Part shown: in pieces, positions 17,078 to 25,711 of the stretch
How the letters are laid out: each line of letters begins with the position of its first letter
Numbering within the stretch: the stretch's first letter is position 1
NCBI RefSeq assembly: GCF_018736065.1
Contig: NZ_CP076128.1
Location: 2,418,001 to 2,482,000 of the forward strand
Length of the DNA stretch: 64,000 nucleotides
Origin: Flammeovirga kamogawensis
Lineage (GTDB): Bacteria > Bacteroidota > Bacteroidia > Cytophagales > Flammeovirgaceae
Reading direction: 5' to 3'
Made by a program: the position numbers and the translations under genes
The notes under the pieces: generated by a model
What the model saw: the letters and a program-made list of their open reading frames with translations, nothing else
Databases searched by the model: none
What the model was told of the DNA's origin: nothing

Positions 17078-17212
17078 TTATTCGTGTGCCAGATGATAAA
17101 TATTATCAGTATCGTTGGGGTTATACCCTGCTTGTACTGCACTTTTGTAAGACACACAGCTAGTCATTGCCATCATAAATAAGAGTAGTAGCAGTAGTTT
17201 GAGATATTTCAT
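17078..17212 (-). CDS. 44-residue lipoprotein of unknown function
   Basis: A short open frame, ATG at 17210-17212 and TAA at 17078-17080, encodes a 44-residue protein: basic N-terminus, a hydrophobic run of leucines, lipobox AMTSC, then about 25 polar residues with YNPNDTDN. A clean terminator follows the stop, which supports it being a real transcript. It resembles many Bacteroidota mini-lipoproteins but I recognise no family. It would be a periplasmic or outer-membrane peptide; the function is unknown. Confidence 0.7.
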   Translation of the reverse strand: MKYLKLLLLLLFMMAMTSCVSYKSAVQAGYNPNDTDNIYHLAHE

Positions 17213-17354
17213 AGTGTTATTTTATTAGTGATAATCAGAGCAGAGCGTGACTTCTACTTTCTTAAAATTAACCATTGTTTACATATTTTACAAACTTATC
17301 GTAACACATGTGAACCTTAATAGGGTAAGAAAACGAATATACCGGCTTTGTTTG

Positions 17355-17362
17355 TACCTTTG
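17355..17362 (+). promoter_or_regulatory. -7-like element upstream of trmD
   Basis: TACCTTTG matches TAnnTTTG, 43 bp before the trmD ATG. No -33 TTG is seen at the normal spacing. Confidence 0.4.
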
Positions 17363-17405
17363 TAAAAATTGATATAATTCTTAAAACAGATATAAATAGT
17401 TCAAC

Positions 17406-18137
17406 ATGCGTATAGATATCATATCATGTGTTCCTAAACTTTTAGACAGCCCTTTTTCACACTCTATTTTACAGAGAGCAAATAACAAAGCATTGTCTGA
17501 AGTACATGTGCATGACCTAAGAAAGTATGCCAACAATAAGCACAACAGAATAGATGATTATGCTTACGGACATGGTGCAGGTATGGTAATAATGGCTGAC
17601 CCTATTTTTAATTGCATTAATGATTTAAAAAAGGAACGTGATTACCAAGAAGTAATTTATATGACTCCTGATGGTGAAGTTTTTAATCAACAAATTGCTA
17701 ATCATCTTTCTATTTCTTGTGAGAACATCATTATTCTATGTGGTCATTATAAAGGAATTGATCAAAGAGTACGTGATGAAATAATTACTAGAGAAATTAG
17801 CATTGGAGATTACGTATTGTCTGGTGGAGAACTAGCTGCTGCTATTGTTGCAGATGCTGTCATTCGTCTTTTACCTGGAGTATTAGGTGATGAGACATCA
17901 GCTTTAACTGATTCTTTCCAAGATGGCTTATTAGCACCTCCTGTTTACACAAGGCCAAAAGAATGGAAAGGACAAGAAGTTCCTGATATCTTATTATCAG
18001 GTCATGAATCTAAAATTGATGAATGGCGTTTAGAAGAATCTGTAAAACGCACTCAGAAACGAAGACCTGACTTATGGGATAGCTATTTAAAAGCTCACCC
18101 TGAAGTGAAAGAGACGAAGCAAAGAAAAAAGAAATAA
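17406..18137 (+). CDS. trmD: tRNA (guanine37-N1)-methyltransferase TrmD
   Basis: The 243-residue protein has the SPOUT trefoil-knot motifs [14 protein letters not shown] and [15 protein letters not shown], which bind S-adenosylmethionine, and the YGHGAGMVI loop near residue 57. It methylates G37 next to the anticodon to prevent frameshifting. Length matches the family. It appears transcribed alone from a nearby -7-like element. The IS3-family element begins 8 bp after its stop codon, so its original terminator is displaced by 1.4 kb. Confidence 0.96.
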   Translation: MRIDIISCVPKLLDSPFSHSILQRANNKALSEVHVHDLRKYANNKHNRIDDYAYGHGAGMVIMADPIFNCINDLKKERDYQEVIYMTPDGEVFNQQIANHLSISCENIIILCGHYKGIDQRVRDEIITREISIGDYVLSGGELAAAIVADAVIRLLPGVLGDETSALTDSFQDGLLAPPVYTRPKEWKGQEVPDILLSGHESKIDEWRLEESVKRTQKRRPDLWDSYLKAHPEVKETKQRKKK

Positions 18138-18145
18138 TTATTATA

Positions 18146-18170
18146 TGTCTAGTCCGTCCATAGCGTTACA
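18146..18170. repeat. left inverted repeat of the IS3-family element
   Basis: A 25-bp end beginning TGTCTAGTCC and ending GTTACA, which matches the right end at 18 of 25 positions. Confidence 0.85.
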
Positions 18171-18181
18171 GGTTTAGACTA

Positions 18182-19039
18182 TTATATATTGATAGCATCG
18201 GGTGTAGACTCGGTGCTATTTTTACTTTTATAAGTTCTCATTTTTATTTCACTTTGCTGATGCATCTCAACAGGTGTCTTCATATAATTACTCCAATGAG
18301 GCCTTTCATTATTGTAAATATATACAGATTCTCTAATAAATTTATTCATTAAATCGAGATCATTAATTTTTATTCCTAAAATAAATTCTTGCTTAAGAAT
18401 TCCGTTTATTCTTTCTGCTACCGCATTTTGATAAGGATCGTAAGATTCCGTCATCGAGCACAATACTTTATTTTCCTGAAGATGTCGTTGATACTCGTGA
18501 CTACAATATTGTAATCCTCTATCTGAATGGTGTATCATTGGTAAATCAACATAGTTTCTATTTTTCAGTGCTTCTTTTAATGCTGCAATAGCTCCATTTG
18601 CATTCAAACTATCTGATACGTTTAACCCCATTATTTTCTTAGAATAAGCATCTGTTACCAAGGAGAGATACATTGGGTTACTTCGCTCACCTATGTAAGT
18701 TATATCAGAAACTAATACTTGTTCAGGTCTATTTATTTCCAAATGCTCAATAAGATTTTTATGCTTTTTAAATCTGTGATGAGAATTTGTAGTGACATGA
18801 TATTGTTTTTTAGGCTTGATATCGAGTCGATTAGCCCTCATGATATCAAAAAGCTTATCTCTACCTACATTTAGTAATTGCAATTCAGGAAGAAGTAATT
18901 GATATAATTTCCTTGTCCCTATTTTAGTTTGCTTCAAACGAATTCTTTTCACTAAGTCTACTACTTTAGATGCAATACTATTATTCTTTTTTACTTTCCT
19001 TTTCGAACGATAATAAATTTGTCGATTTAACCCAAGCAA
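18182..19039 (-). CDS. IS3-family transposase OrfB (DDE catalytic domain)
   Basis: The 285-residue reading has an HTH_21-like N-terminus (RIRLKQTKIGTRKLYQLL) and an integrase core with the DDE triad: Asp in VSDITYIG, Asp in HHSDRGLQYCS and Glu in AVAERINGILK. There is no convincing ATG; the frame opens upstream without a stop and overlaps the end of orfA in the -1 frame. It is therefore probably made as an OrfAB fusion by -1 frameshifting at AAAAAAG (minus strand, 19078 to 19072), as known for IS150-type IS3 elements. It cuts and joins the element ends. Confidence 0.92.
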   Translation of the reverse strand: MLGLNRQIYYRSKRKVKKNNSIASKVVDLVKRIRLKQTKIGTRKLYQLLLPELQLLNVGRDKLFDIMRANRLDIKPKKQYHVTTNSHHRFKKHKNLIEHLEINRPEQVLVSDITYIGERSNPMYLSLVTDAYSKKIMGLNVSDSLNANGAIAALKEALKNRNYVDLPMIHHSDRGLQYCSHEYQRHLQENKVLCSMTESYDPYQNAVAERINGILKQEFILGIKINDLDLMNKFIRESVYIYNNERPHWSNYMKTPVEMHQQSEIKMRTYKSKNSTESTPDAINI

Positions 19040-19059
19040 TTCACAAGTCGGTTTGACTC

Positions 19060-19488
19060 CTATTTTTTCTTCTTTTTTGAATTGGTCAACTGCTTGGGTA
19101 AAGACTTTTTTCTAATAGGAATATTAAACTCATCCTCAGCAATATCGATCATCATATCAAAGAAAATTGCTTTTTTATCTGTTACGTAGAGTTGTTTTTC
19201 TAAAGAAGCTTTTTGCTTCTCTAATAATAGAACCTTTTGTTCTAGCTCCAATAATTTTTGTTCTGGTGTCTTTCCCATTTTTAAATCAGATTTATTATCC
19301 CAATCTAAATTACCATACTTTCTTATCCAAGTACGGATGGTACCATGACCTTGTATTCCATATTTAAGTCTTGCTGCTGTTATACCTATTTCCCCTCGTT
19401 CCACTTCATCTACAACTTGTAATTTAAAAGAGTAGCTGTAATCTTTTTGCGTACGCTTAGTGTACTGATATTCTTGATCTTCATTCAT
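19060..19488 (-). CDS. IS3-family transposase OrfA (helix-turn-helix)
   Basis: The 142-residue protein has an N-terminal helix-turn-helix of the transposase_8/IS3 OrfA type (YSYSFKLQVVDEVERGEIG, then GIQGHGTIRTWIRKYG) and a leucine-zipper-like coiled coil (KLLELEQKVLLLEKQ). In the family it binds the terminal repeats and supplies the N-terminal part of the OrfAB transposase. The stop at 19060 follows a run of Lys codons holding the slippery heptamer A AAA AAG. Confidence 0.92.
   Translation of the reverse strand: MNEDQEYQYTKRTQKDYSYSFKLQVVDEVERGEIGITAARLKYGIQGHGTIRTWIRKYGNLDWDNKSDLKMGKTPEQKLLELEQKVLLLEKQKASLEKQLYVTDKKAIFFDMMIDIAEDEFNIPIRKKSLPKQLTNSKKKKK
19072..19078 (-). other. slippery heptamer for -1 frameshift in the IS element
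   Basis: The minus strand reads A AAA AAG in the orfA frame, 12 nt before the orfA stop. A -1 slip joins orfA to the orfB frame with no intervening stop, as established for IS3-family elements. Confidence 0.8.
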
Positions 19489-19502
19489 AATGTTACGTTT
19501 TG

Positions 19503-19527
19503 TGTAACACTAATTCAGGACGAGACA
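19503..19527. repeat. right inverted repeat of the IS3-family element
   Basis: The 25-bp right end, TGTCTCGTCC at its outer tip when read inward on the minus strand. The ATA at 19528-19530 is the target duplication partner of 18143-18145. Confidence 0.85.
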
Positions 19528-19536
19528 ATATAAATA

Positions 19537-19576
19537 AAAAGGCAATCAAGAAGATCACTTCAAGATTGCCTTTTTT
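19537..19576. terminator. terminator of the aminotransferase gene
   Basis: GGCAATC (19541-19547) pairs with GATTGCC (19564-19570), with an inner GAAG/CTTC stem and an ATCA loop. A-runs on the left and T-runs on the right allow use from both strands; before the IS insertion it may also have served trmD. Confidence 0.85.
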
Positions 19577-19598
19577 ATTTTACTGCTTTACGCAAAGA

Positions 19599-20675
19599 TT
19601 AGATCTTGTAAGTCCATCCTTTTGTATCTTCCAATTCTCCTTTTTGGATACCTTGGAATTTAGCTTTTAATTCTAGAGAGAAAGTATAATCCGTTGGTAA
19701 ATCGTAATCAATACCATCTTCTGCAATTGTAGCAAAAGGGGCAATTGTTACTGCAGTACCAATACCGAATGCTCCACGAAGTTTGCCATTCTTAATTGAA
19801 GAAATAACTTCTTCAACAGAAATATGACGTTCTTCTACCTTTTTACCCATGTCTTGTAATAATTCTATTACAGTTAAACGAGTAACAGATCTAAGGATAG
19901 TATCCTCTACAGGAATAGTAGGTGCCGTTACAAACGTTCCGTCTATATCAAACATTACGTTCATAGTACCCGACTCCTCAATATATTTATGTTCTTTGGC
20001 ATCTGTCCAAAGTAATTGATCATAACCTTGTTCTGCAGCTAATTTTGCAGGCAATAAAGATGCAGCATAATTACCTGCTACTTTTGCATAACCTGTTCCA
20101 CCTGGTGACGTTCTGCTAAATTCCTTTTCTACTTTTACTTTTAATGCTTTAGAGTAATATTTACCCGCTGGAGCTGTAATAATAGCAAAAGTATATGTTT
20201 CAGAAGGACGCATTCCTAAGAAATTATCTGTAGCAAACATAAATGGACGGATATACAAAGAGCTATCTTCTGTATCTGGAACCCAATCTCTATCTACTTC
20301 AAGTAATTTATGTAAGCCTTGCATAAATATTTCTTCTGGCAATGTAGCCATACAAATACGTTCTGCAGAAACATTCATTCTTCTAGCATTTTCTTCTGGA
20401 CGAAATACTAAAATTTCATCAGGGTTTTGTGCATTTCTAAAACCTTTAAGTCCTTCAAATATTGCTTGCCCATAATGTAAAGATGATGTTGCTGGTCCTA
20501 ATTGAAAATTATCATAAGGGACGACTCTCAGATCATGCCATTTTCCATCGCTGTAATCTGCCACAAACATGTGGTCAGCCATAATCTTACCAAATGGGAT
20601 ATTATTAAAATCAACTTCGCTTAAGCGAGAATTTTGCGTTTTCTCAACGCGAATATCTAATGCTAAATCCTTCAT
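19599..20675 (-). CDS. ilvE: branched-chain amino acid aminotransferase
   Basis: The 358-residue protein belongs to the class IV PLP aminotransferases, type II BCAT. YAKVAGNYAASL holds the lysine that binds pyridoxal phosphate, SLYIRPFMFATD and the downstream EESGTMNVMF block are family motifs, and GTAVTIAPFATI lies near the C-terminus. It catalyses the last step of Leu, Ile and Val synthesis and the first step of their breakdown, swapping amino groups with glutamate. Length is typical. It is monocistronic, divergent from the CorC-type gene 138 bp away. Confidence 0.95.
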   Translation of the reverse strand: MKDLALDIRVEKTQNSRLSEVDFNNIPFGKIMADHMFVADYSDGKWHDLRVVPYDNFQLGPATSSLHYGQAIFEGLKGFRNAQNPDEILVFRPEENARRMNVSAERICMATLPEEIFMQGLHKLLEVDRDWVPDTEDSSLYIRPFMFATDNFLGMRPSETYTFAIITAPAGKYYSKALKVKVEKEFSRTSPGGTGYAKVAGNYAASLLPAKLAAEQGYDQLLWTDAKEHKYIEESGTMNVMFDIDGTFVTAPTIPVEDTILRSVTRLTVIELLQDMGKKVEERHISVEEVISSIKNGKLRGAFGIGTAVTIAPFATIAEDGIDYDLPTDYTFSLELKAKFQGIQKGELEDTKGWTYKI

Positions 20676-20724
20676 AATTTTATCCTAACAATTTTTGCGA
20701 TGTAAAATGTGTCATAAATATAGA

Positions 20725-20732
20725 TACATTTG
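20725..20732 (+). promoter_or_regulatory. -7-like element upstream of the CorC/CNNM-type gene
   Basis: TACATTTG matches TAnnTTTG, 82 bp before the ATG. A TTTTG at 20693-20697 is 27 bp upstream, further than the usual -33 spacing. Confidence 0.4.
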
Positions 20733-20813
20733 TACTATTGAGACGAAAATTTTCAAGATTTGTGAAAGAGTTGCCTACTTTTTTTGATCTTAGATAAGAA
20801 ATTAACGTAAAAT

Positions 20814-22121
20814 ATGAACGAAAATATAATTTATATAGGACTTTGCCTTTTGTTTTCAGCCTTCTTTTCTGCAACAGAAATCGCCTTTGTTTCAGCAAAT
20901 AGGTTACATATAGAAGTACAAAGAACAAAGGATTCTTTTACAGGAAGATTAATCAATAAATTTTTTGAGAATAAATCTACCTTCATTACTACCATTTTAA
21001 TCGGAAATACTTCTGCGTTAGTAATGTATGGTATCTTTGTATCAAATGTTCTTGATCCAGTTCTTCAAGCATTTTTTATAAAGCAGCTTCCTACATTAGA
21101 TAGTAGTACTTTAGAAATTTCAGTATTAATTTCTCAAACTGTATTATCTACTATAGTGGTTTTAATTACAGCAGAGTTTCTTCCAAAAAGCTTAACGATG
21201 CTTAACCCAGATGTTTTTCTAAATATTGCAGCACCACCAATGAACGTAATCTACATTGTTATGTATCCGATTACGTGGGTAGTAGAAAAACTTTCTCAGT
21301 TTACTATCAGATATTTAATGGGTATTAAAAGTGAAGAAAAAGAAACACCTTTTAACCTCACAGACCTAGGGCAGTACATACAAGAAATTGATATTGCTAG
21401 CCAAGATGATGATGATACTGAATCTGAAAGTATAGATAAAAAATTCTTTGAAAATGCTCTAGAATTTAAAGAAGTAAGAGCAAGAGATGTAATGATACCT
21501 AGAAAGGAAGTTGTTGCTTTAGATATTGAAGAAGATATTGATGCACTTAAAAAGTTATTTATTGAAAGTGGACATTCTAAAATCCCAATATATAGAGATG
21601 ATCTTGACAATATTATAGGGTACTGCCATGCAAGACAGCTGTTTAAGAAACCTCAGAAAATAGAAGAAATTATACATGAAATGCCTTCTAAACCTGAAAC
21701 TGCTGCAGCTGATGAAATGATGGCCTTTATGATGGCTGAACAAAAAAGTATGGTATGTATTATTGATGAGTATGGAGGTACCGCTGGTATTGCCACTTTA
21801 GAAGATATTACTGAAGAAATAGTTGGTGAAATTGAAGATGAACATGACGAAGAGGACTTACCCTTCTTTAAAGAAGATGAGAATACTTTCTTACTCACTG
21901 CCCGCCATGAAATTGATTTATTAAATGAAAAATACGGTTGGAATATAGAAGAAGAGGGGGAATATGATACTTTAGGGGGGTATATTTTATACCATCACAG
22001 GAACATTCCTAGTATTGATGAAGAAATTGATATTGACGGCTACATATTTGATATTGTAACAATGGATGGTGCAAGAATTGATATGGTTAGAGTACATTTC
22101 CCTATTGTTGAAGAAGACTAA
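20814..22121 (+). CDS. CorC/HlyC (CNNM-type) membrane protein with CBS pair
   Basis: The 435-residue protein has the DUF21/CNNM transmembrane domain with its hallmark start FSAFFSATEIAFVSANR and two or three further helices to about residue 160. Then come an acidic helix, a CBS pair with ARDVMIPRKEVVALD, SGHSKIPIYRDDLDNIIGY and IIDEYGGTAGIATLEDITEE, and a C-terminal CorC_HlyC domain. In the family such proteins act in magnesium/cobalt efflux or sensing. Bacteroidota also carry GldE, a gliding protein with this architecture and length; without gldD or ssb next to it I cannot tell the two apart. Its stop abuts the stop of the convergent AraC gene with no gap. Confidence 0.88.
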   Translation: MNENIIYIGLCLLFSAFFSATEIAFVSANRLHIEVQRTKDSFTGRLINKFFENKSTFITTILIGNTSALVMYGIFVSNVLDPVLQAFFIKQLPTLDSSTLEISVLISQTVLSTIVVLITAEFLPKSLTMLNPDVFLNIAAPPMNVIYIVMYPITWVVEKLSQFTIRYLMGIKSEEKETPFNLTDLGQYIQEIDIASQDDDDTESESIDKKFFENALEFKEVRARDVMIPRKEVVALDIEEDIDALKKLFIESGHSKIPIYRDDLDNIIGYCHARQLFKKPQKIEEIIHEMPSKPETAAADEMMAFMMAEQKSMVCIIDEYGGTAGIATLEDITEEIVGEIEDEHDEEDLPFFKEDENTFLLTARHEIDLLNEKYGWNIEEEGEYDTLGGYILYHHRNIPSIDEEIDIDGYIFDIVTMDGARIDMVRVHFPIVEED

Positions 22122-23108
22122 TTAACGTAAACCTGAAGGTTTATATTTAGAAGGAGGTACTCCAAATTGCTTTTTAAAAGTATTAGAAAAATGAGCCATA
22201 TCTGTAAAGCCATAATCATAAGCTATTTCTTTTATGGCTGATTTTTGTAATTCTATTTCTAATGCAGCTGCCTTTAAACGTTTATATTGATAGTAATTAT
22301 AGATGGTATAGCCAAAAATAGATTGAAACATTAATTCTAGTTTATTTAGATGAATACCTACTTTTTTACTAATCTTTTCAATAGAAGGTTTTTCTGATAA
22401 ATCTTTGATGATTTCTCTTTTTATATCAAAAAGTATTGCGACCTCTTTATCACTAATATTTGCATTGACAAAATTTATTTTTGAATTTAAACTAAGCGAT
22501 TCAATCTCACCTAAAATTAAATAGAATAGTGCTCCCAACTGAAAGTACAACCTATTTTCTAATAAGTGGTAGTTCTGCTTTAAACTCTTTTTTAAGAGAA
22601 AATTATAGAATTCTAACTCTTGTATATCATCAAAGTAATGATAAAACTTATCTGAACTAAAGAGTTTTTTAGCTGCATCTTTAGATAGCTTTCTCGAGAT
22701 AAATTCTTTTGTTACAAAAAATACAACCACTAGGTTATCTACCCCTTTGTTTAAATTACCATCAATCTGGATATGATTTGATGAAGTGTAAATACCGTAA
22801 TTTCTTTTGCTACTTGTTACTGAATGTTCTTGGTCTGTTTCATTAAATTTAACCAAGTCTCCTGTTGTAAAAACACCAAATATATAATCGTATTCTTTTA
22901 ACGATCTATAATCTAACTCCAATTTAATGTTCTCTTTTATCTTGTAACGCTGTACTACACAAGCAAGGCCTACTTCTAGTTCAACCTTCTTAATTATGCC
23001 TTCACACCTTTCATTATCTATTTCGATTGTTGTATTTGAAACCTCAACTCCGCCATATATTTCTATAAGAGCCGCTGTATATTCTTTAAAGGAATTTATT
23101 TTAAACAT
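22122..23108 (-). CDS. AraC-family transcriptional regulator
   Basis: The ATG at 23106-23108 is chosen over a TTG one codon upstream. The 328-residue protein has an N-terminal region of about 230 residues with no clear family and a C-terminal AraC double helix-turn-helix: KISKKVGIHLNKLELMFQSIFG, AIKEIAYDYGFTDMAHFSNTF and the end KKQFGVPPSKYK. The N-terminal part probably senses a ligand. It is divergent from an outer-membrane barrel gene whose promoter holds an AACTTA-N3-TAAGTT repeat, which makes that gene a likely target. Two other AraC proteins in the window share the same size and layout. Confidence 0.9.
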   Translation of the reverse strand: MFKINSFKEYTAALIEIYGGVEVSNTTIEIDNERCEGIIKKVELEVGLACVVQRYKIKENIKLELDYRSLKEYDYIFGVFTTGDLVKFNETDQEHSVTSSKRNYGIYTSSNHIQIDGNLNKGVDNLVVVFFVTKEFISRKLSKDAAKKLFSSDKFYHYFDDIQELEFYNFLLKKSLKQNYHLLENRLYFQLGALFYLILGEIESLSLNSKINFVNANISDKEVAILFDIKREIIKDLSEKPSIEKISKKVGIHLNKLELMFQSIFGYTIYNYYQYKRLKAAALEIELQKSAIKEIAYDYGFTDMAHFSNTFKKQFGVPPSKYKPSGLR

Positions 23109-23285
23109 CAATTATTATTGTTTATAATTAAACTAAAATTAACTGATAAAATAAGATATAAAACACAAAATTAAATTGTAAAATAAATAGCAAAAATATC
23201 TTAATTTACGCTTATATTCACTTTAAAAAAAAGTAAAAACTCAATATAACTTATATTATTTTACAACTAAAAAATATTTTGTTAC

Positions 23286-23316
23286 AACTTAAACTAAGTT
23301 AAGATAAGTACATTTG
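23286..23316 (+). promoter_or_regulatory. inverted repeat and -7 element before the outer-membrane barrel gene
   Basis: AACTTA (23286-23291), 3-nt spacer, TAAGTT (23295-23300) form a perfect inverted repeat that ends 8 bp before TACATTTG (23309-23316), a TAnnTTTG match 73 bp before the ATG. A regulator bound here would sit in the promoter spacer. The same half-sites occur as AACTTATATAAGTT at 28690-28703. Confidence 0.5.
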
Positions 23317-23389
23317 TATAATCAATGAATTAACGGAAACATTTTAATTTTTTGATACTAAAATATACTTCAATTTAACATAGAAAAAA

Positions 23390-24208
23390 ATGAAAAAATC
23401 ATTATTAGTTATTTCAGCATTGCTTATTTCAACTTTTACATTTGCACAAAACAATCCTACTACCAAAAATTCAAAACAGGAAATGTCTGTTGATGCATTA
23501 AATCCAACAGCAAAAATTTACAAATTTATATTTATGAATAATACCTCTTTAGGGACTAAAAATACAAATACACTATATATTGAACCTGCTATTCCTGTAA
23601 ATATTTCTAAGAAAATTAAATTAATAAACTTTGCAATGATACCAATTGATACACGTAGATCTTCTGATGGTAGTGTATCTGAAACATCTTTAGGTAATAT
23701 TCAATATTCTGCCAATTTTACTCCAATGCACCCCTTTAAAGTGGGAAGTGGAATCTTAGCTCCCCTTTTAGGGCCTGCTGTTATGTTTAACTCTAATACT
23801 TACGGCGATTTAAAATCTCCAAATGATGATAGTTGGAATGTAGGTCTTAACATGGGGGCTACTTATAAAAACAAAGGTTTCTTGGCTGTTGCATCTTATT
23901 CTCCTACATGGGGTGTAGGAGGAGCAAAAATGGATGTTACAACTGTGCAATATATATTTAACTACTCGTTTAAATCTGGTACAGGTATTAATACTTCTCC
24001 ATTACTGATGAAAAATGAAGGTTTTGAAGGAGAGCAAAAATGGTTAATTCCTGTAGGAATTGGCGTGTCTCAGATAATAAAAACTAAAAAAGCAATTTTT
24101 AATATTGCGGTAAGTGCTTACTATAATGCAGTAAGACCAGATGTTATGGAAGATCAGAAAATGCAAGTACAAGTTAAGTTTTATGTAATGCTTCCATCAA
24201 GAAGATAA
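23390..24208 (+). CDS. predicted outer-membrane beta-barrel protein ("neuromedin U"-annotated family)
   Basis: The 272-residue product has a cleavable signal (STFTFAQ) and then alternates short strands rich in aromatic and Gly residues. Segments such as FIFMNNTSLG, NTLYIEPAIPVNI, QKWLIPVGIGVSQI and AYYNAVRP match the recurring blocks of a porin-like family often misnamed neuromedin U in databases, which consists of outer-membrane barrels of unknown substrate. It is divergent from an AraC regulator and likely controlled by it. Transport of a small hydrophobic or nutrient compound is possible but unproven. Confidence 0.7.
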   Translation: MKKSLLVISALLISTFTFAQNNPTTKNSKQEMSVDALNPTAKIYKFIFMNNTSLGTKNTNTLYIEPAIPVNISKKIKLINFAMIPIDTRRSSDGSVSETSLGNIQYSANFTPMHPFKVGSGILAPLLGPAVMFNSNTYGDLKSPNDDSWNVGLNMGATYKNKGFLAVASYSPTWGVGGAKMDVTTVQYIFNYSFKSGTGINTSPLLMKNEGFEGEQKWLIPVGIGVSQIIKTKKAIFNIAVSAYYNAVRPDVMEDQKMQVQVKFYVMLPSRR

Positions 24209-24270
24209 TTAATATAATTTAAGGATAATTTTTAATTTGTGTTAATTTGAATTAACTTGGTAATACAAAA

Positions 24271-24320
24271 AAATAAACCCTGTACACACAAGCTCTCTCA
24301 AATAGTGGCAGGGTTTATTT
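24271..24320 (+). terminator. terminator of the outer-membrane barrel gene
   Basis: AAATAAACCCTG (24271-24282) pairs with CAGGGTTTATTT (24309-24320) across a 26-nt loop, followed by T. It lies 62 bp after the stop. Confidence 0.65.
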
Positions 24321-24332
24321 TTAACTAAATAG

Positions 24333-24370
24333 AAAGGCCTCACATACACTAAATATGTGAGGCCTTTTTT
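24333..24370. terminator. terminator of tpx
   Basis: A perfect 14-bp stem AAAGGCCTCACATA with TATGTGAGGCCTTT and a 7-nt loop, flanked by T on the right. It lies 22 bp from the tpx stop. Confidence 0.8.
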
Positions 24371-24391
24371 ATTTCCTAAAAGGATTTTTAA

Positions 24392-24889
24392 TTATAAAGC
24401 GGCAATAGCAGCTTCGTAATTAGGCTCGTCAACAGTTTCTTTCACTTGTTCAGTGTAAACTACTTTACCTTCTTCGTCTAAAACAACTACTGATCTAGAA
24501 CATAAACCTGCTAAAGGACCTGTAGTGATTTTTAAACCGTAAGCGTCTTCAAAAGCTGTACTTCTAAATGCAGAACCTGTAATAACAGCATCTAAACCTT
24601 CTGCACCACAGAATCTACCAAAAGCAAATGGTAAATCTTTAGATACACAAACAACAACAGTATTTTCTAAACCTGATGCTTTTGCATTAAACGTACGAGT
24701 AGACATTGCACAAGTACCTGTATCCACACTTGGAAAGATGTTTAAGATTACTTTTTTACCTTTTAAATCAGATAATGATACTTCTGAAAGGTCTGCTTTT
24801 ACTAATGTAAAGTCTGGTGCTTGAGAACCTACTGTTGGTAATTCGCCAATAGTTTGAATTGCGTTCCCCTTTAATGTAATTTCTGCCAT
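24392..24889 (-). CDS. tpx: thiol peroxidase (2-Cys peroxiredoxin, Tpx)
   Basis: The 165-residue protein has the Tpx signature: [19 protein letters not shown] with the peroxidatic Cys near residue 60, and [13 protein letters not shown] with the resolving Cys near residue 93. PSVDT in place of PxxxT(S/P)xC is typical of Tpx. It reduces hydrogen peroxide and alkyl hydroperoxides using thioredoxin. Length is exact for the family. It is transcribed alone, divergent from the HD-domain gene. Confidence 0.95.
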   Translation of the reverse strand: MAEITLKGNAIQTIGELPTVGSQAPDFTLVKADLSEVSLSDLKGKKVILNIFPSVDTGTCAMSTRTFNAKASGLENTVVVCVSKDLPFAFGRFCGAEGLDAVITGSAFRSTAFEDAYGLKITTGPLAGLCSRSVVVLDEEGKVVYTEQVKETVDEPNYEAAIAAL

Positions 24890-24970
24890 TTGATTTGGAA
24901 GAGTTTAATGATAGTTTATAAATTCGCCTAGAATACTAGACCTAATCACAAGTTAATAGATACAATTAAT

Positions 24971-25630
24971 ATGAATCCATCTCAACAAGAAATAATTAAT
25001 AAAACAGCCAAATTTATAGAAGAAAAGTTTGCAGGTGAAGGTACTGGCCATGATTGGCACCACATTTACCGTGTTTGGAAATCTGCAGAACAAATTGCTA
25101 AAACTGAGAACTGTAACGCTTATGTTGTTTCCCTCTCTGCTCTTCTACATGATATCGCAGACCACAAATTTTACAATGGAGATCTATTAGAAGGTAGTAG
25201 ACAAACAAGAACTTGGTTAGAACAAGCTGGAGCCGATAAAGGTACTATTGATCAAGTAGCTGATATTGTAAAAAGAGTCTCGTTTAAAGGGGCAAATGTT
25301 AAAGATGAAATGCCTTCTATAGAAGGACAAGTTGTGCAAGATGCGGATAGGTTAGATGCTATTGGTGCCATTGGAATAGCAAGAGCTTTTGCCTACGGTG
25401 GTAGTAAACATCGCTCTCTTTATGAGCCTAAAGAGGTATATGAAATGCATAAAGATTTTGATAGTTATCACAAAAGTGAATCATCTACTGTAGCACACTT
25501 CTACGAAAAACTTCTTCTTTTAAAAGATAGAATGCATACAGAAACGGCTAAAAAAATTGCTGATAAACGCCATCAATATATGGAAGGATTTCTAAAACAG
25601 TTTTATGGAGAATGGGAGGGTAAACTATAA
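24971..25630 (+). CDS. HD-domain phosphohydrolase
   Basis: The 219-residue protein has an HD domain with HDWHHIYRVWK (first His), LLHDIADHKF (the HD pair), and QDADRLDAIGAIGIARAF (the final Asp with the DxDRLDA pattern). These are the metal-binding residues of HD hydrolases related to YedJ-type or uncharacterised nucleotide hydrolases. The substrate is unknown; phosphates of nucleotides or sugar esters are likely from family knowledge. It is followed by a small membrane gene on the same strand 81 bp on. Confidence 0.88.
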   Translation: MNPSQQEIINKTAKFIEEKFAGEGTGHDWHHIYRVWKSAEQIAKTENCNAYVVSLSALLHDIADHKFYNGDLLEGSRQTRTWLEQAGADKGTIDQVADIVKRVSFKGANVKDEMPSIEGQVVQDADRLDAIGAIGIARAFAYGGSKHRSLYEPKEVYEMHKDFDSYHKSESSTVAHFYEKLLLLKDRMHTETAKKIADKRHQYMEGFLKQFYGEWEGKL

Positions 25631-25711
25631 TTTTGATAAAAAATTTAATTTAGGTGTAATAAATTTGACTTGAAGGTTACTAACTATTATGAACACCAAA
25701 AGTTAAATAAA

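Larger units (their letters stand above)
18146..19527 (-). mobile_element. IS3-family insertion sequence (1382 bp) with ends and target duplication
   Basis: Imperfect 25-bp inverted repeats bound the element: left 18146-18170 and right 19503-19527, starting TGTCTAGTCC and TGTCTCGTCC, matching at 18 of 25 bases and both ending in TTACA. The trinucleotide ATA lies on both sides (18143-18145 and 19528-19530), a 3-bp target duplication typical of IS3-family elements. Two overlapping reading frames (orfA, orfB) fill it. Both frames are intact, so it may be active. It sits between trmD and the terminator of the branched-chain aminotransferase gene, an intergenic site that spares both genes. Confidence 0.9.

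Noticed and set aside
20680-20928. 82-residue minus-strand frame between ilvE and the CorC-type gene
   Set aside because: It overlaps the start of the CorC-type gene and its likely promoter, and has no recognisable features.
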